Below the pieces are notes generated by a model, which saw nothing but the letters and a program-made list of their open reading frames with translations, was not told where the DNA came from and ran no database searches. From Halonatronomonas sp051745425 (lineage in GTDB: Bacteria > Bacillota > Halanaerobiia > Halanaerobiales > Halarsenatibacteraceae): DNA of 14,786 nucleotides. Position 1 is the first letter of the stretch; every line of letters starts with the position of its first letter. The position numbers and the translations under genes were made by a program. The DNA is taken from NCBI GenBank assembly GCA_051745425.1, contig JBNJEB010000031.1, forward strand, positions 1 to 14,786, given 5' to 3'. Shown here one piece after another: positions 6,129 to 13,430 of the stretch.

Positions 6129-6866
6129 TTAGTTTCTCTGACCACCTAAACTAGCCATATAGGCTACAGCTCTATCTTCAGAGTTAATTTTTAATAAATC
6201 ATTCATTTTTTCGTCATCAAAGGCAGCAATTGCACAGACGCCATAATTTAAAGCTTCAGCTATTAGATATAAGTTCTGGCAGATATGGCCACCATCGAGA
6301 TGTACATATCTAAATGACCTTTCGCTATATCTCCAGGCAGTCCGGTAATAGTTTGCAACCCAGCAGAAAATTGCGGCAGCATCTTTAATAAATTTCTGAC
6401 CGATAGCACCTTCAATTAATTTTTCTGTTAAATCCTGATTATTTAATAGATCGATTTTATGTTCAAGAGGATTATAATAATAAAGACCTGCAGGCAACTC
6501 TTTACTCTTATTTAAATAAAAATAAGTATCAAATGGATGTCTGGCTCCGGCGGAGGGAACAGTTCTCATATTTTTTCCATCAGATAAGGTTTTCTTAATG
6601 CCCTGTGTATAGTATAATAGTATTGAAAGATGTTCTTTGTTGAGTAGAGAATTGGCATATGCCCTTCTACTTCTTCTATTTTCTAAGATATTAAAAATAT
6701 TTTTGTCGGGCAATTCGATTGTTTCTGGATCAGGCAATTTAAAACTTTCAATCACTTTTTCTGGTTTGTTAACCATTGGCGGAGCAGGTTTTTCTTTACT
6801 CTGATCTGAAGGACTTAAATTTTCATAATATGTTGATTTTAAAAAGTTTTGAATATTTTTATCCAT
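6129..6866 (-). CDS. SagB/ThcOx-type nitroreductase-fold flavoprotein
   Basis: This 245-residue protein belongs to the FMN-dependent nitroreductase superfamily, SagB-like branch. Key segments are the FMN-phosphate-binding RRSRRAY (64-70), the LLYYTQGI helix (83-90), PSAGARHPFDTYF (104-116), and Y187-xx-D-GGHICQNLYLIAEALNYGVCAI (to 213), which is typical of SagB-type enzymes. In toxin or microcin clusters SagB oxidises azolines to azoles, but no SagC/SagD partner or precursor peptide lies here. A stand-alone oxidoreductase role is more likely and its substrate is unknown. Residues 1-55 are a variable, probably flexible arm. The ATG at 6866 has a strong AGGAGGAATT site (6880-6871). It has its own promoter upstream. 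Confidence 0.88.
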   Translation of the reverse strand: MDKNIQNFLKSTYYENLSPSDQSKEKPAPPMVNKPEKVIESFKLPDPETIELPDKNIFNILENRRSRRAYANSLLNKEHLSILLYYTQGIKKTLSDGKNMRTVPSAGARHPFDTYFYLNKSKELPAGLYYYNPLEHKIDLLNNQDLTEKLIEGAIGQKFIKDAAAIFCWVANYYRTAWRYSERSFRYVHLDGGHICQNLYLIAEALNYGVCAIAAFDDEKMNDLLKINSEDRAVAYMASLGGQRN

Positions 6867-6903
6867 AAGTAATTCCTCCTATTTAGAATGATAGGCTATT
6901 AGT

Positions 6904-6932
6904 ATTTTACCTGATTAAAATAATAAAAGCAA
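6904..6932 (-). promoter_or_regulatory. Promoter of the SagB-like gene
   Basis: On the minus strand TTGCTT (6932-6927), a 17-bp spacer and TAAAAT (6909-6904) precede the start codon by about 38 nt. Confidence 0.6.
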
Positions 6933-7041
6933 ACCTGAATAGTTTAATATAATTTTTGCAGGATTTTATTAAGAAATACAGAATAATAAATTATGTAGAG
7001 GTTTAAGTTTTAATTATTTTGAAGGGGGCGTGGTTAAATAA

Positions 7042-7695
7042 ATGTCAAAAGTATATGATGAAAAAAGAGAAGAAATTCTTAATGATCTAAGTGATATGAG
7101 TGAAATAGCAGAAGAGATGTTGCATAATTCTATAAAAGCCCTGGATACAAAAGATGGAGATCTTGCTTTTAAAGTTGTTGAAAGAGACGATATTCTTGAT
7201 AATAAGCATTTTACAATTGAAGACAAAATAACTCGATTACTTGCTCTAGAAAAACCCTATGTTGGAGATGCTCGCTTTGCTCTGGTAACCTCCAAAATCG
7301 CTGCCAATCTTGAGCGGATTGGAGATCATGCAACTAATATTGCAGAGGTTGTACTTGAAATTAGAAATGAAGAATATCTTGAGCCCCTGGTAATGATACC
7401 AGAACTGGCAGAGATAGTTAAAGATATGTTAGATGCTTCCCTGGAGGCTTTTGTAACCAAGAATGTAGATTTAGCTGAGGCAACCTGTCGTAATGATGAA
7501 AAAGCTGACAATATATATGACCAGCTTTATGATAAAAATATAAAATTAATTAGTAAAAAAGAAGCAAGGCAGGACGTTAATCAGGTATTTAGATTTATGA
7601 AAGTAGCTAAATCTCTTGAAAGAATTGGAGATCATGCCACCAATATTGGCGAAGAAACTATTTATCTATTAACAGGGAATAGAGTTAAATATTAA
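7042..7695 (+). CDS. phoU: PhoU-family phosphate-signalling protein
   Basis: PhoU proteins sit at the membrane side of the phosphate sensory system. They damp both the PstSCAB transporter and the PhoR kinase, and protect cells from phosphate overload. The 217-residue product has the two PhoU helical-bundle repeats. Each carries the same metal-cluster motif, ERIGDHATNI, at 91-100 and 193-202. Length is normal. The start has an AGGGGG tract about 14 nt before the ATG, longer spacing than usual; no better in-frame start is visible. No pst, phoB or phoR gene is in the window, so it is an orphan here. A GC-rich hairpin follows the stop codon. Confidence 0.95.
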   Translation: MSKVYDEKREEILNDLSDMSEIAEEMLHNSIKALDTKDGDLAFKVVERDDILDNKHFTIEDKITRLLALEKPYVGDARFALVTSKIAANLERIGDHATNIAEVVLEIRNEEYLEPLVMIPELAEIVKDMLDASLEAFVTKNVDLAEATCRNDEKADNIYDQLYDKNIKLISKKEARQDVNQVFRFMKVAKSLERIGDHATNIGEETIYLLTGNRVKY

Positions 7696-7702
7696 AATTT
7701 TA

Positions 7703-7726
7703 GTCGGCCGTTTTTCGGCCGGCTTT
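7703..7726 (+). terminator. Hairpin after phoU, probable terminator
   Basis: GTCGGCCG (7703-7710) pairs with CGGCCGGC (7716-7723), 8 bp including one G-T, around a TTTTT loop. Only a short T-run (TTT) follows, so some transcripts may read into the next gene, which lacks a clear promoter of its own. Confidence 0.6.
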
Positions 7727-7771
7727 AGTAAAATTATTAAAATTTAATAATAGAGGAGGCAGAGTTATTAT

Positions 7772-9157
7772 ATGAAAAGATTAATTTCTGGAGGAAAAGT
7801 TGTTTTAGAAACTGGTCTTGAAGAAAAAAATATAATAATCGAAGATAATAAGATCTTAAAAATTATTTCTCCAGATGCTGAAGAACCTGCAGGAGAATAT
7901 GATATCATAGATGCGAAAGATAAGATTGTAATGCCCGGGGTTATTGATGCTCATACCCATTATCTTCTTCATTCCCGGGGAACTACTACAGCTGATGATT
8001 TTAAAACAGGTTCAATTTCAGCCGCCCATGGCGGTGTGACTACCTTTATTGATTTTTCAGATCATCAGGCTGATAAGAGTTTATTAGACTCAGCAAAAGA
8101 AAGAATTGCTGAAGCAGAATCTGAAGCTGTTATAGATTTTCATCTTCATCAGACAGTTGAAAGTTTTGATGATAAAATTGCTGAGGAGCTTGCTGAGATT
8201 AAAGATTTTGGGATTACCAATTTAAAAATATTTACGACTTATAAAAAAGAAGGCTATATGATTGCAGATGAAAATCTGCCTGACCTTTTTCAGAGAGCGA
8301 AAGAATTAGATTTATTAATAATTGCTCATTGTGAAGATGAAGATATTATTCAGGAAAAATTAAAAGATTATAGAGCTGTCAAAGATGTAATTAAATTTTC
8401 TGATCATCCAGATTTAAGGCCAGGGGAAGCTGAAGGAAAGGCAATTGAAGATTTATCTAAAATAGCTGCAGAAAAAAATCTACCTCTGTATATTGTTCAT
8501 ATTTCTTCAAAAGAAGGAATTCAGGCTGTTAGAAAAGCCAGGCGCGAGGGGATTAAAATTTATGGAGAGACAACTCCCCATTATTTATTATTAGATCGTT
8601 CATATTTAGAAAGAGATGATTCAGAAAAATATTTCATGGTGCCTCCATTGAGAGAAGTTGAAGATCATCAAGAAATCTGGGATGCAATAATTAATAAAGA
8701 GATTCAGGTTGTTGCAACAGATCATTGTGCATTTGATCTTGAACAAAAAGGATTGACTAGTTCCCCGATAAGTGCTTTACCTGGGATACCTGGTTCTGAA
8801 ACACTATTACCTCTACTTCATCATTTTGGTGTAAATAGAGGGTTAATTAATTATGAAGAATTAGCTGCTTTTTTATCAACAGAACCGGCTAAAATATTTG
8901 GTTTATACCCGGAAAGAGGAGCTATAAAGGAGGGTTCAACTGCAGACCTTGTAATATTTGACCCGAATAAAGAAGTTGAATTGGCTGATGATCAATTACA
9001 TTCTGCAGCAGGTTATTCTCCTTATGCTGACTTTACTGTTATCGGTTATCCTGTTGAAACAATTTCTAAAGGTGAAACTATTATAAAGGATGGGATTTTC
9101 ACCGCTGAAGCTGGTAGAGGTGAATTTATAAAGGCCAGAAGTTCATCAGTTTTTTAA
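7772..9157 (+). CDS. Dihydropyrimidinase / D-hydantoinase-type amidohydrolase
   Basis: This 461-residue metal-dependent amidohydrolase would hydrolyse a cyclic imide or diamide ring, such as dihydrouracil or a hydantoin, in pyrimidine breakdown. The binuclear metal ligands are all visible: H61 and H63 (DAHTH), the lysine that becomes carbamylated, K152 (TNLKIFTTYK), H186 (AHCED), H243 (YIVHISS) and D317 (ATDHCAF). TTADDFKTGSISAAHGGVTT (71-90) is typical of hydantoinases rather than dihydroorotases. The length fits dihydropyrimidinase. GAGGAGG precedes the ATG. No beta-ureidopropionase or dihydropyrimidine dehydrogenase gene is nearby, so the true substrate is open. It may form a loose operon with the next two genes. 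Confidence 0.88.
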   Translation: MKRLISGGKVVLETGLEEKNIIIEDNKILKIISPDAEEPAGEYDIIDAKDKIVMPGVIDAHTHYLLHSRGTTTADDFKTGSISAAHGGVTTFIDFSDHQADKSLLDSAKERIAEAESEAVIDFHLHQTVESFDDKIAEELAEIKDFGITNLKIFTTYKKEGYMIADENLPDLFQRAKELDLLIIAHCEDEDIIQEKLKDYRAVKDVIKFSDHPDLRPGEAEGKAIEDLSKIAAEKNLPLYIVHISSKEGIQAVRKARREGIKIYGETTPHYLLLDRSYLERDDSEKYFMVPPLREVEDHQEIWDAIINKEIQVVATDHCAFDLEQKGLTSSPISALPGIPGSETLLPLLHHFGVNRGLINYEELAAFLSTEPAKIFGLYPERGAIKEGSTADLVIFDPNKEVELADDQLHSAAGYSPYADFTVIGYPVETISKGETIIKDGIFTAEAGRGEFIKARSSSVF

Positions 9158-9173
9158 AAAGGAGAGGAATAAT

Positions 9174-9716
9174 ATGAGAATAGGATTTTTGTTTACTCAG
9201 ACTTTTTGGGGAGTAGTACTGATTTTATTTGGGATTTCTGCAATATTAAGATCTTTTAATATTAATATTCCCTTTTTTAGAATCTTTATTGCCTTATTTT
9301 TTATATATTTTGGAGTTAGTTTAATGATTGGAGGTCCAACATTTCATAGAAGTTATAGAGATGGTTCAACCGCGATTTTTAGTAATATCAAGATAACAGC
9401 CCAGGATATTACTGAAGATGAATTTAGTATAATTTTTGGCAGCGGAGAGTTAGATTTAAGAAATTTAGAAGCTGATCAAATTAGAAATATCGAAATCAAT
9501 GTTATCTTTGGTTCAGGAGCCTTAATTATTGACCGGGATCAACTTGCTGAAATAAATGTGAGCTCAGCATTTGGGAGTGCTAAGATGCCTGATGGAAATA
9601 ATATTTCATTTGGTGAATATAGCTATCGGAGTCCGGCCCTGGAAACAGAAGATAGGCCAGATTTAATAGTTGATGGAAGTGTGGTCTTTGGAGAATTGAC
9701 GGTTGTGGAAAGATGA
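9174..9716 (+). CDS. Membrane protein with LiaF-like C-terminal domain
   Basis: The 180-residue product has two predicted membrane segments (about 9-26 and 33-53). A beta-rich domain resembling the C-terminal part of LiaF-type cell-envelope stress proteins follows. This part shows four spaced strands ending in FG turns: IIFGSGELDL (86-95), VIFGSGALII (110-119), SAFGSAKM (131-138) and VVFGELTVV (170-178), which suggests a small beta-solenoid. LiaF proteins restrain LiaRS two-component systems, but no kinase or regulator is adjacent, so a sensor or scaffold role is only inferred. AGGAGAGG precedes the ATG. Its stop codon overlaps the next start (ATGA at 9713-9716), so the two are probably translated together. 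Confidence 0.75.
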   Translation: MRIGFLFTQTFWGVVLILFGISAILRSFNINIPFFRIFIALFFIYFGVSLMIGGPTFHRSYRDGSTAIFSNIKITAQDITEDEFSIIFGSGELDLRNLEADQIRNIEINVIFGSGALIIDRDQLAEINVSSAFGSAKMPDGNNISFGEYSYRSPALETEDRPDLIVDGSVVFGELTVVER

Positions 9717-9994
9717 TAGTTATTGGTTTAAGATTGGAACTATATCTTCCAGGAGCTAATTCATTAAAAGAAAAAAGAAGACTAATTAAAAGTCTTCTTG
9801 ATAAAATCGCTAATAAATTTAATGTTTCAATTGCAGAAATTGATAATCAGGACCTATGGCAGCGTTCTGTAATAGGGATTGTTTCTGTAAGTAATTCCAG
9901 GAGACCAATTGAAAGGACTTTTTCATCTTTAATTGAATTAGTTGATCAAAAGTCTGGAATAGAATTAATGAAGACAGAGAAGATCTATTATTAA
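9713..9994 (+). CDS. DUF503 (YlxP-like) protein
   Basis: This 93-residue protein matches the DUF503/YlxP family throughout: an N-terminal strand LRLELYLPGANSLKEKRRLI (7-26), FNVSIAEIDNQDLWQRSVIG (36-55) and a closing strand. In Bacillus, ylxP lies between infB and rbfA among translation genes; a role around the ribosome is suspected but not established. Here it is instead coupled by an ATGA overlap to a LiaF-like membrane protein, an unusual setting. It converges with rex; a 12-bp inverted repeat lies between and across their ends. Confidence 0.92.
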   Translation: MIVIGLRLELYLPGANSLKEKRRLIKSLLDKIANKFNVSIAEIDNQDLWQRSVIGIVSVSNSRRPIERTFSSLIELVDQKSGIELMKTEKIYY

Positions 9995-10001
9995 AAGACC
10001 A

Positions 10002-10040
10002 GAGCAATCATTAACTTAAATTTTATTATAATGATTGCTC
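10002..10040. terminator. Inverted repeat across the convergent ends of the DUF503 gene and rex
   Basis: GAGCAATCATTA (10002-10013) and TAATGATTGCTC (10029-10040) form a perfect 12-bp stem with a 15-nt loop. The right arm lies within the last codons of rex. T-runs are poor on both sides (CTTTT on the minus strand, none on the plus), so it is a weak or non-canonical bidirectional terminator. Confidence 0.5.
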
Positions 10041-10666
10041 GTCTGCATTAATCTACAGGATAGCTTGCAGAGACCATCGTTCATATTTTGCTCTACTAAG
10101 ATGATATTTTCAGGTATTGAAATTGGTGTTTCAGTAAAATCCCAGATACCTTCAATGCCAGCATCTATTAATAAATTTGCTACTTTTTGGGCTTCATCTG
10201 AAGGGACTGCTAGAGCTGCAACTTCAACATTATGCTGTTTTATAAAACCATTAACAAACTCAATATCCATTACCTTCAAACCATTAAATTCTAAACCAAT
10301 TATTGCAGGATCTTTATCAAATAATCCGATTAATTCATAGCCTCTTTCTTTATAACTTTTGTTATTAGCCAGTGCTCGGCCTAGAAATCCAGCACCAATT
10401 ATTATCATTCTTTTGTTTTTAGAAAAACCGAGGATTTTTGAGATCGTTTCATAAAGGCAATTTATATCGTAACCATAACTTTTTTTCCCAAAGCTACCAA
10501 AATGGCTTAAGTCCCTTCTTATCAGGGAACTTGAAAAGCCCATAATTTTAGAAAGCTTTTCTGACGATATGTATTCTGTATCATCGGATAGTAATTTTTT
10601 TAGCTGGACATAGTACTGGGGCAATCTTTGAATAATCTTGTCCGGAATATTTTTAGTCTCAGGCAT
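10016..10666 (-). CDS. rex: Redox-sensing transcriptional repressor Rex
   Basis: Rex binds DNA when NADH is low and lets go when NADH rises, switching on fermentation, hydrogen and NADH-reoxidation genes. The 216-residue product has the winged-helix N-terminus (RLPQYYVQLKKL, 14-25; recognition helix around SSLIRRDLSHFGSFG, 46-60; GYD 65-67). A Rossmann domain with IIIGAGFLGRALA (88-100) and an acidic LFDKD (115-119) for NADH follows. WDFTETP (175-181) takes the place of the usual WNF-P segment, and the C-terminal swap helix is present. AAAGGGG lies before the ATG. It is divergent from the Lon-like gene, and an 18-bp site resembling a Rex operator lies between them. Confidence 0.95.
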   Translation of the reverse strand: MPETKNIPDKIIQRLPQYYVQLKKLLSDDTEYISSEKLSKIMGFSSSLIRRDLSHFGSFGKKSYGYDINCLYETISKILGFSKNKRMIIIGAGFLGRALANNKSYKERGYELIGLFDKDPAIIGLEFNGLKVMDIEFVNGFIKQHNVEVAALAVPSDEAQKVANLLIDAGIEGIWDFTETPISIPENIILVEQNMNDGLCKLSCRLMQTSNHYNKI

Positions 10667-10710
10667 ACTTTATCAACCCCTTTAAAAATGTATTTTTAAG
10701 AAATCCTTTG

Positions 10711-10728
10711 TTGTACTTATAATCACAA
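10711..10728. promoter_or_regulatory. Candidate Rex operator
   Basis: TTGTACTTATAATCACAA has the TTGT-N10-ACAA layout of Rex sites (consensus about TTGTGAANNNNTTCACAA, or TTGTTAANNNNTTAACAA in clostridia). The right half TCACAA is perfect and the left keeps TTGT. It lies directly upstream of the Lon-like gene's -35 and downstream of the predicted rex start, so Rex could control itself, the protease gene, or both. Confidence 0.55.
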
Positions 10729-10732
10729 TAAC

Positions 10733-10761
10733 TTGCAAAAAAATTTAGTTCATGTTAATAT
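10733..10761 (+). promoter_or_regulatory. Candidate promoter of the Lon-like protease gene
   Basis: TTGCAA (10733-10738), a 17-bp spacer and TAATAT (10756-10761) precede the start codon by about 78 nt. A consensus TATAAT at 10780-10785 has no good -35. Confidence 0.5.
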
Positions 10762-10788
10762 TATAACTTATTATTTTATTATAATCAA
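10760..10788 (-). promoter_or_regulatory. Candidate rex promoter
   Basis: On the minus strand TTGATT (10788-10783), a 17-bp spacer and TATAAT (10765-10760) lie about 94 nt before the rex start. The Rex-like site falls about 25-42 nt into this transcript, where bound repressor would block elongation. Confidence 0.55.
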
Positions 10789-10838
10789 GTTTACTGGTTG
10801 AGCAGGTAATTTATTATTAATTTCTAGGAGGGTTTTTA

Positions 10839-13253
10839 ATGATGAAACTATCAGCAGAAAAATTAAGATGTGTCTGTTTATCTGAAGAATTAGATTTTAA
10901 AACAACTGATGATTTAGAGAAATATGAGGAAGATATAATAGGGCAAAGAAGAGCGGTTGAAGCAGTTGATTTCGGATGTACAATTGATCGAGAAGGTTAT
11001 AATATATTTATGGCAGGTATTCCAGGGACAGGCAAGAAAACTTATGCCAAAAAGATAGCTAATAAAAAAGCTAATCAGTTAGATACCCCTGATGATTTAA
11101 TTTATATATTTAACTTTTCTGATTCTGAAAATCCCAAAGCATTAACTGTACCTGCTGGAAGAGGCAAACATCTTAAAGAAGAGATGGAAAGAGTGGTAGA
11201 GGAATTAAAAGAAGAAATTCCTAATCAATTTGAAGGCGAAGAATTCGAAGAAAAAAGAAGTGAAATAATGGCTGAATATCAGCGGAAATCAAATAAAATG
11301 ATGGAAGATTTTGATCAGGAGATCCGTGAAGAAGGTTTCATGCTCCAGAATACCAAACAGGGTCCAGTACCTGTTCCTTTAGATCAAGATGGGGAGCCTC
11401 TTGACCAGGAAGATTATCAGAAATATGATGATGAAAAAAGACAGGAGATTCGTAATAAAAGCCAGGACATTAAAAAGCGTCTTGAGAAATTATTACGTAA
11501 AATTAGAGAGATGAAAGAAGATGCCCAGGAAGAGATGGATGAGTTACAATCAAAGATGGGTCTGGCAGTAGTTCAACCTATAATTGATCAGTTAAAGCAT
11601 CGTTTTTCAGACTGTGGAGAAGAAGTAATTGAATATTTTAATGATGTGCAGGAAGATATTTTAGAAAATCTAGATCAATTTATGGAAGATAAAAAAGAAA
11701 GCCAATTGCCCTTTCCTGTCCAGTTTCAGGATGGAGACAGTTTTTTAATCAGATATAAAGTTAATCTTTTAGTTGATAATTCAAAAACTGAAGGTGGACC
11801 GGTGATTCATGAGACTAATCCGACATATTATAACTTATTTGGTAAAATTGAAGGAAAGAGTCAGATGGGTACTATTACCACAGATTTTACAATGATTAAA
11901 GCAGGAGCAGTGCATAAGGCCAATGGTGGTTATCTGGTATTGCAGGCCAGAGATGTATTAACAAATCCTTTTTCCTGGGAAACTTTAAAGAGAGCTTTAA
12001 TTAATCAGGAACTAAAGGTAGAAAATATTGGGGAACAATATAGAACTTTTCCAATCAGTTCTTTAAAGCCAGAGGCCTTTGATATTGATGTGAAAGTAAT
12101 ATTAATAGGGAATCCTTATATTTATAGATTACTCTATCATTATGATGAGGAATTCAAAAAATTATTTAAGGTTAAAGCCCACTTTGATGTAGAAATGAAA
12201 CGTAATGCTGAGAATATGAAGAAGTTTGCTAAATTTGTTGCTTCAGTCTGTGAAAGGGAAGGACTAAAACATTTTACTGTTGATGCTGTTTCTAAAATCA
12301 TTGAATATAGTAGCCGACTTACAGGCGATACTAAAAAAATGTCTACCAGGTTTAATAAAATTATGGAACTTCTTTATGAATCCAATACCTGGGCAGAACT
12401 GGAAGAAAATGAGTTTGTTGTAGCTGATAATATAGTTAAAGCAATTGATAAAAAAGAAGATAGATCCAATCTTATTGAAGAAAAAATTCAAGAAATGATC
12501 GAAAGAGACCATTTAATGATAGATGTTACTGGCGAAGAAAAGGGCCAGATAAATGGGTTGTCAGTCTATCAGAATGGAGAATATTCATTTGGAAGGCCTA
12601 GCAGAATCACCTGCCAGACTTATCTGGGGCAGGAAGGAGTAGTAAATATTGAGCGAGAGGCTAAAATGAGTGGGAAAATACATGATAAAGGAGTTTTAAT
12701 CCTATCCGGTTATTTAGGTGGCAAGTATGCTCAGGAAAAACCTTTATCATTATCAGCATCAATAGCCTTTGAGCAATCATATTCAGGAGTTGATGGAGAT
12801 AGTGCATCCTGCGCAGAACTTCTCACCATAATTTCGTCTGTTACTGGACTTCCATTGAGACAGGATTTAGCCATTACAGGTTCAATGAATCAGAGAGGAA
12901 TAGTTCAGCCTATAGGCGGTGTTAATCATAAAATAGAAGGTTTTTATCAGGTCTGTAAATCCAGAGATTTAACAGGAGAACAGGGCGTTGTAATTCCTGA
13001 ACAGAATAAAGAAAATCTAATGTTAAAAGATGAGATTGTTGATAGTGTAGAATCAGGAGAATTTAATGTTTATACAATAACAGACGTAGATGAAGCTATA
13101 GAACTGTTCTTTGATAAACCTGCTGAAGAAGTTCATGCTAAAGTTAAAGAAACTCTAGAAGAAATGGCAGAAAATATAAAGGAAATGAAGGCTGGAGATA
13201 AAAAAGAGACTGAAGAAACTGAAGAGAGTAATAATGAGGAACCACGCCATTAA
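10839..13253 (+). CDS. Lon-family AAA+ ATP-dependent protease (LonB/YcbZ-like)
   Basis: This 804-residue protein joins an ATPase to a Lon-type Ser-Lys protease and probably degrades damaged or regulatory proteins in the cytoplasm. Walker A is GIPGTGKKT (60-68). A long charged coiled-coil insertion covers about 110-245. The Lon proteolytic domain covers about 560-760, with catalytic Ser655 in VDGDSASCAELL (651-662) and Lys698 in PIGGVNHKIEGF (691-702). Their 43-residue spacing equals that of E. coli Lon. It lacks the N-terminal LAN domain of classical LonA and fits the AAA_32/Lon_C family. A tail of about 30 mostly acidic residues ends the protein. TAGGAGGG precedes two adjacent ATGs (10839 and 10842); either could be used. 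It is divergent from rex and upstream of hsp20, with no terminator seen between. Confidence 0.93.
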   Translation: MMKLSAEKLRCVCLSEELDFKTTDDLEKYEEDIIGQRRAVEAVDFGCTIDREGYNIFMAGIPGTGKKTYAKKIANKKANQLDTPDDLIYIFNFSDSENPKALTVPAGRGKHLKEEMERVVEELKEEIPNQFEGEEFEEKRSEIMAEYQRKSNKMMEDFDQEIREEGFMLQNTKQGPVPVPLDQDGEPLDQEDYQKYDDEKRQEIRNKSQDIKKRLEKLLRKIREMKEDAQEEMDELQSKMGLAVVQPIIDQLKHRFSDCGEEVIEYFNDVQEDILENLDQFMEDKKESQLPFPVQFQDGDSFLIRYKVNLLVDNSKTEGGPVIHETNPTYYNLFGKIEGKSQMGTITTDFTMIKAGAVHKANGGYLVLQARDVLTNPFSWETLKRALINQELKVENIGEQYRTFPISSLKPEAFDIDVKVILIGNPYIYRLLYHYDEEFKKLFKVKAHFDVEMKRNAENMKKFAKFVASVCEREGLKHFTVDAVSKIIEYSSRLTGDTKKMSTRFNKIMELLYESNTWAELEENEFVVADNIVKAIDKKEDRSNLIEEKIQEMIERDHLMIDVTGEEKGQINGLSVYQNGEYSFGRPSRITCQTYLGQEGVVNIEREAKMSGKIHDKGVLILSGYLGGKYAQEKPLSLSASIAFEQSYSGVDGDSASCAELLTIISSVTGLPLRQDLAITGSMNQRGIVQPIGGVNHKIEGFYQVCKSRDLTGEQGVVIPEQNKENLMLKDEIVDSVESGEFNVYTITDVDEAIELFFDKPAEEVHAKVKETLEEMAENIKEMKAGDKKETEETEESNNEEPRH

Positions 13254-13327
13254 TAGAGTTTGATTAAGAAATTTGAAGCTAAATTACTTTAATAGCAGCT
13301 ATATTAAAATTTATAATTAAAACCACC

Positions 13328-13344
13328 TCTGACCATACTTGACC
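13328..13344. promoter_or_regulatory. CtsR-type heat-shock operator upstream of hsp20
   Basis: On the plus strand TCTGACCATACTTGACC matches the reverse complement of the CtsR consensus RGTCAAANANRGTCAAA at all but two fixed positions. It consists of two TGACC heptads one helical turn apart. The second heptad overlaps the -35 (13339-13344). A further half-site, GGTCAAA, lies at 13393-13399. The ctsR gene is not in this window. Confidence 0.65.
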
Positions 13345-13367
13345 ATTAGCATAAAATTCTTTATAAT
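13339..13367 (+). promoter_or_regulatory. hsp20 promoter
   Basis: TTGACC (13339-13344), a 17-bp spacer and TATAAT (13362-13367) make a near-perfect housekeeping promoter. Transcription would start near 13374, giving a leader of about 57 nt. Confidence 0.8.
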
Positions 13368-13430
13368 AATAATTGAAATAAAGATCAGTGATGGTCAAAA
13401 AAATAAAAAATATAGCTGGAGGTGGTTTTA

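Noticed and set aside
7733..7751. Perfect 19-bp AT-only palindrome before the dihydropyrimidinase gene
   Set aside because: It contains only A and T in a very AT-rich gap and lacks operator-like bases. It could be an operator but I cannot support that.
13254..13316. Terminator after the Lon-like gene
   Set aside because: I saw no GC-rich hairpin followed by a T-run; only AT-rich sequence is present.
13422..13430. GTG start for hsp20 three codons upstream
   Set aside because: It falls within the ribosome site itself; the ATG at 13431 has proper spacing.
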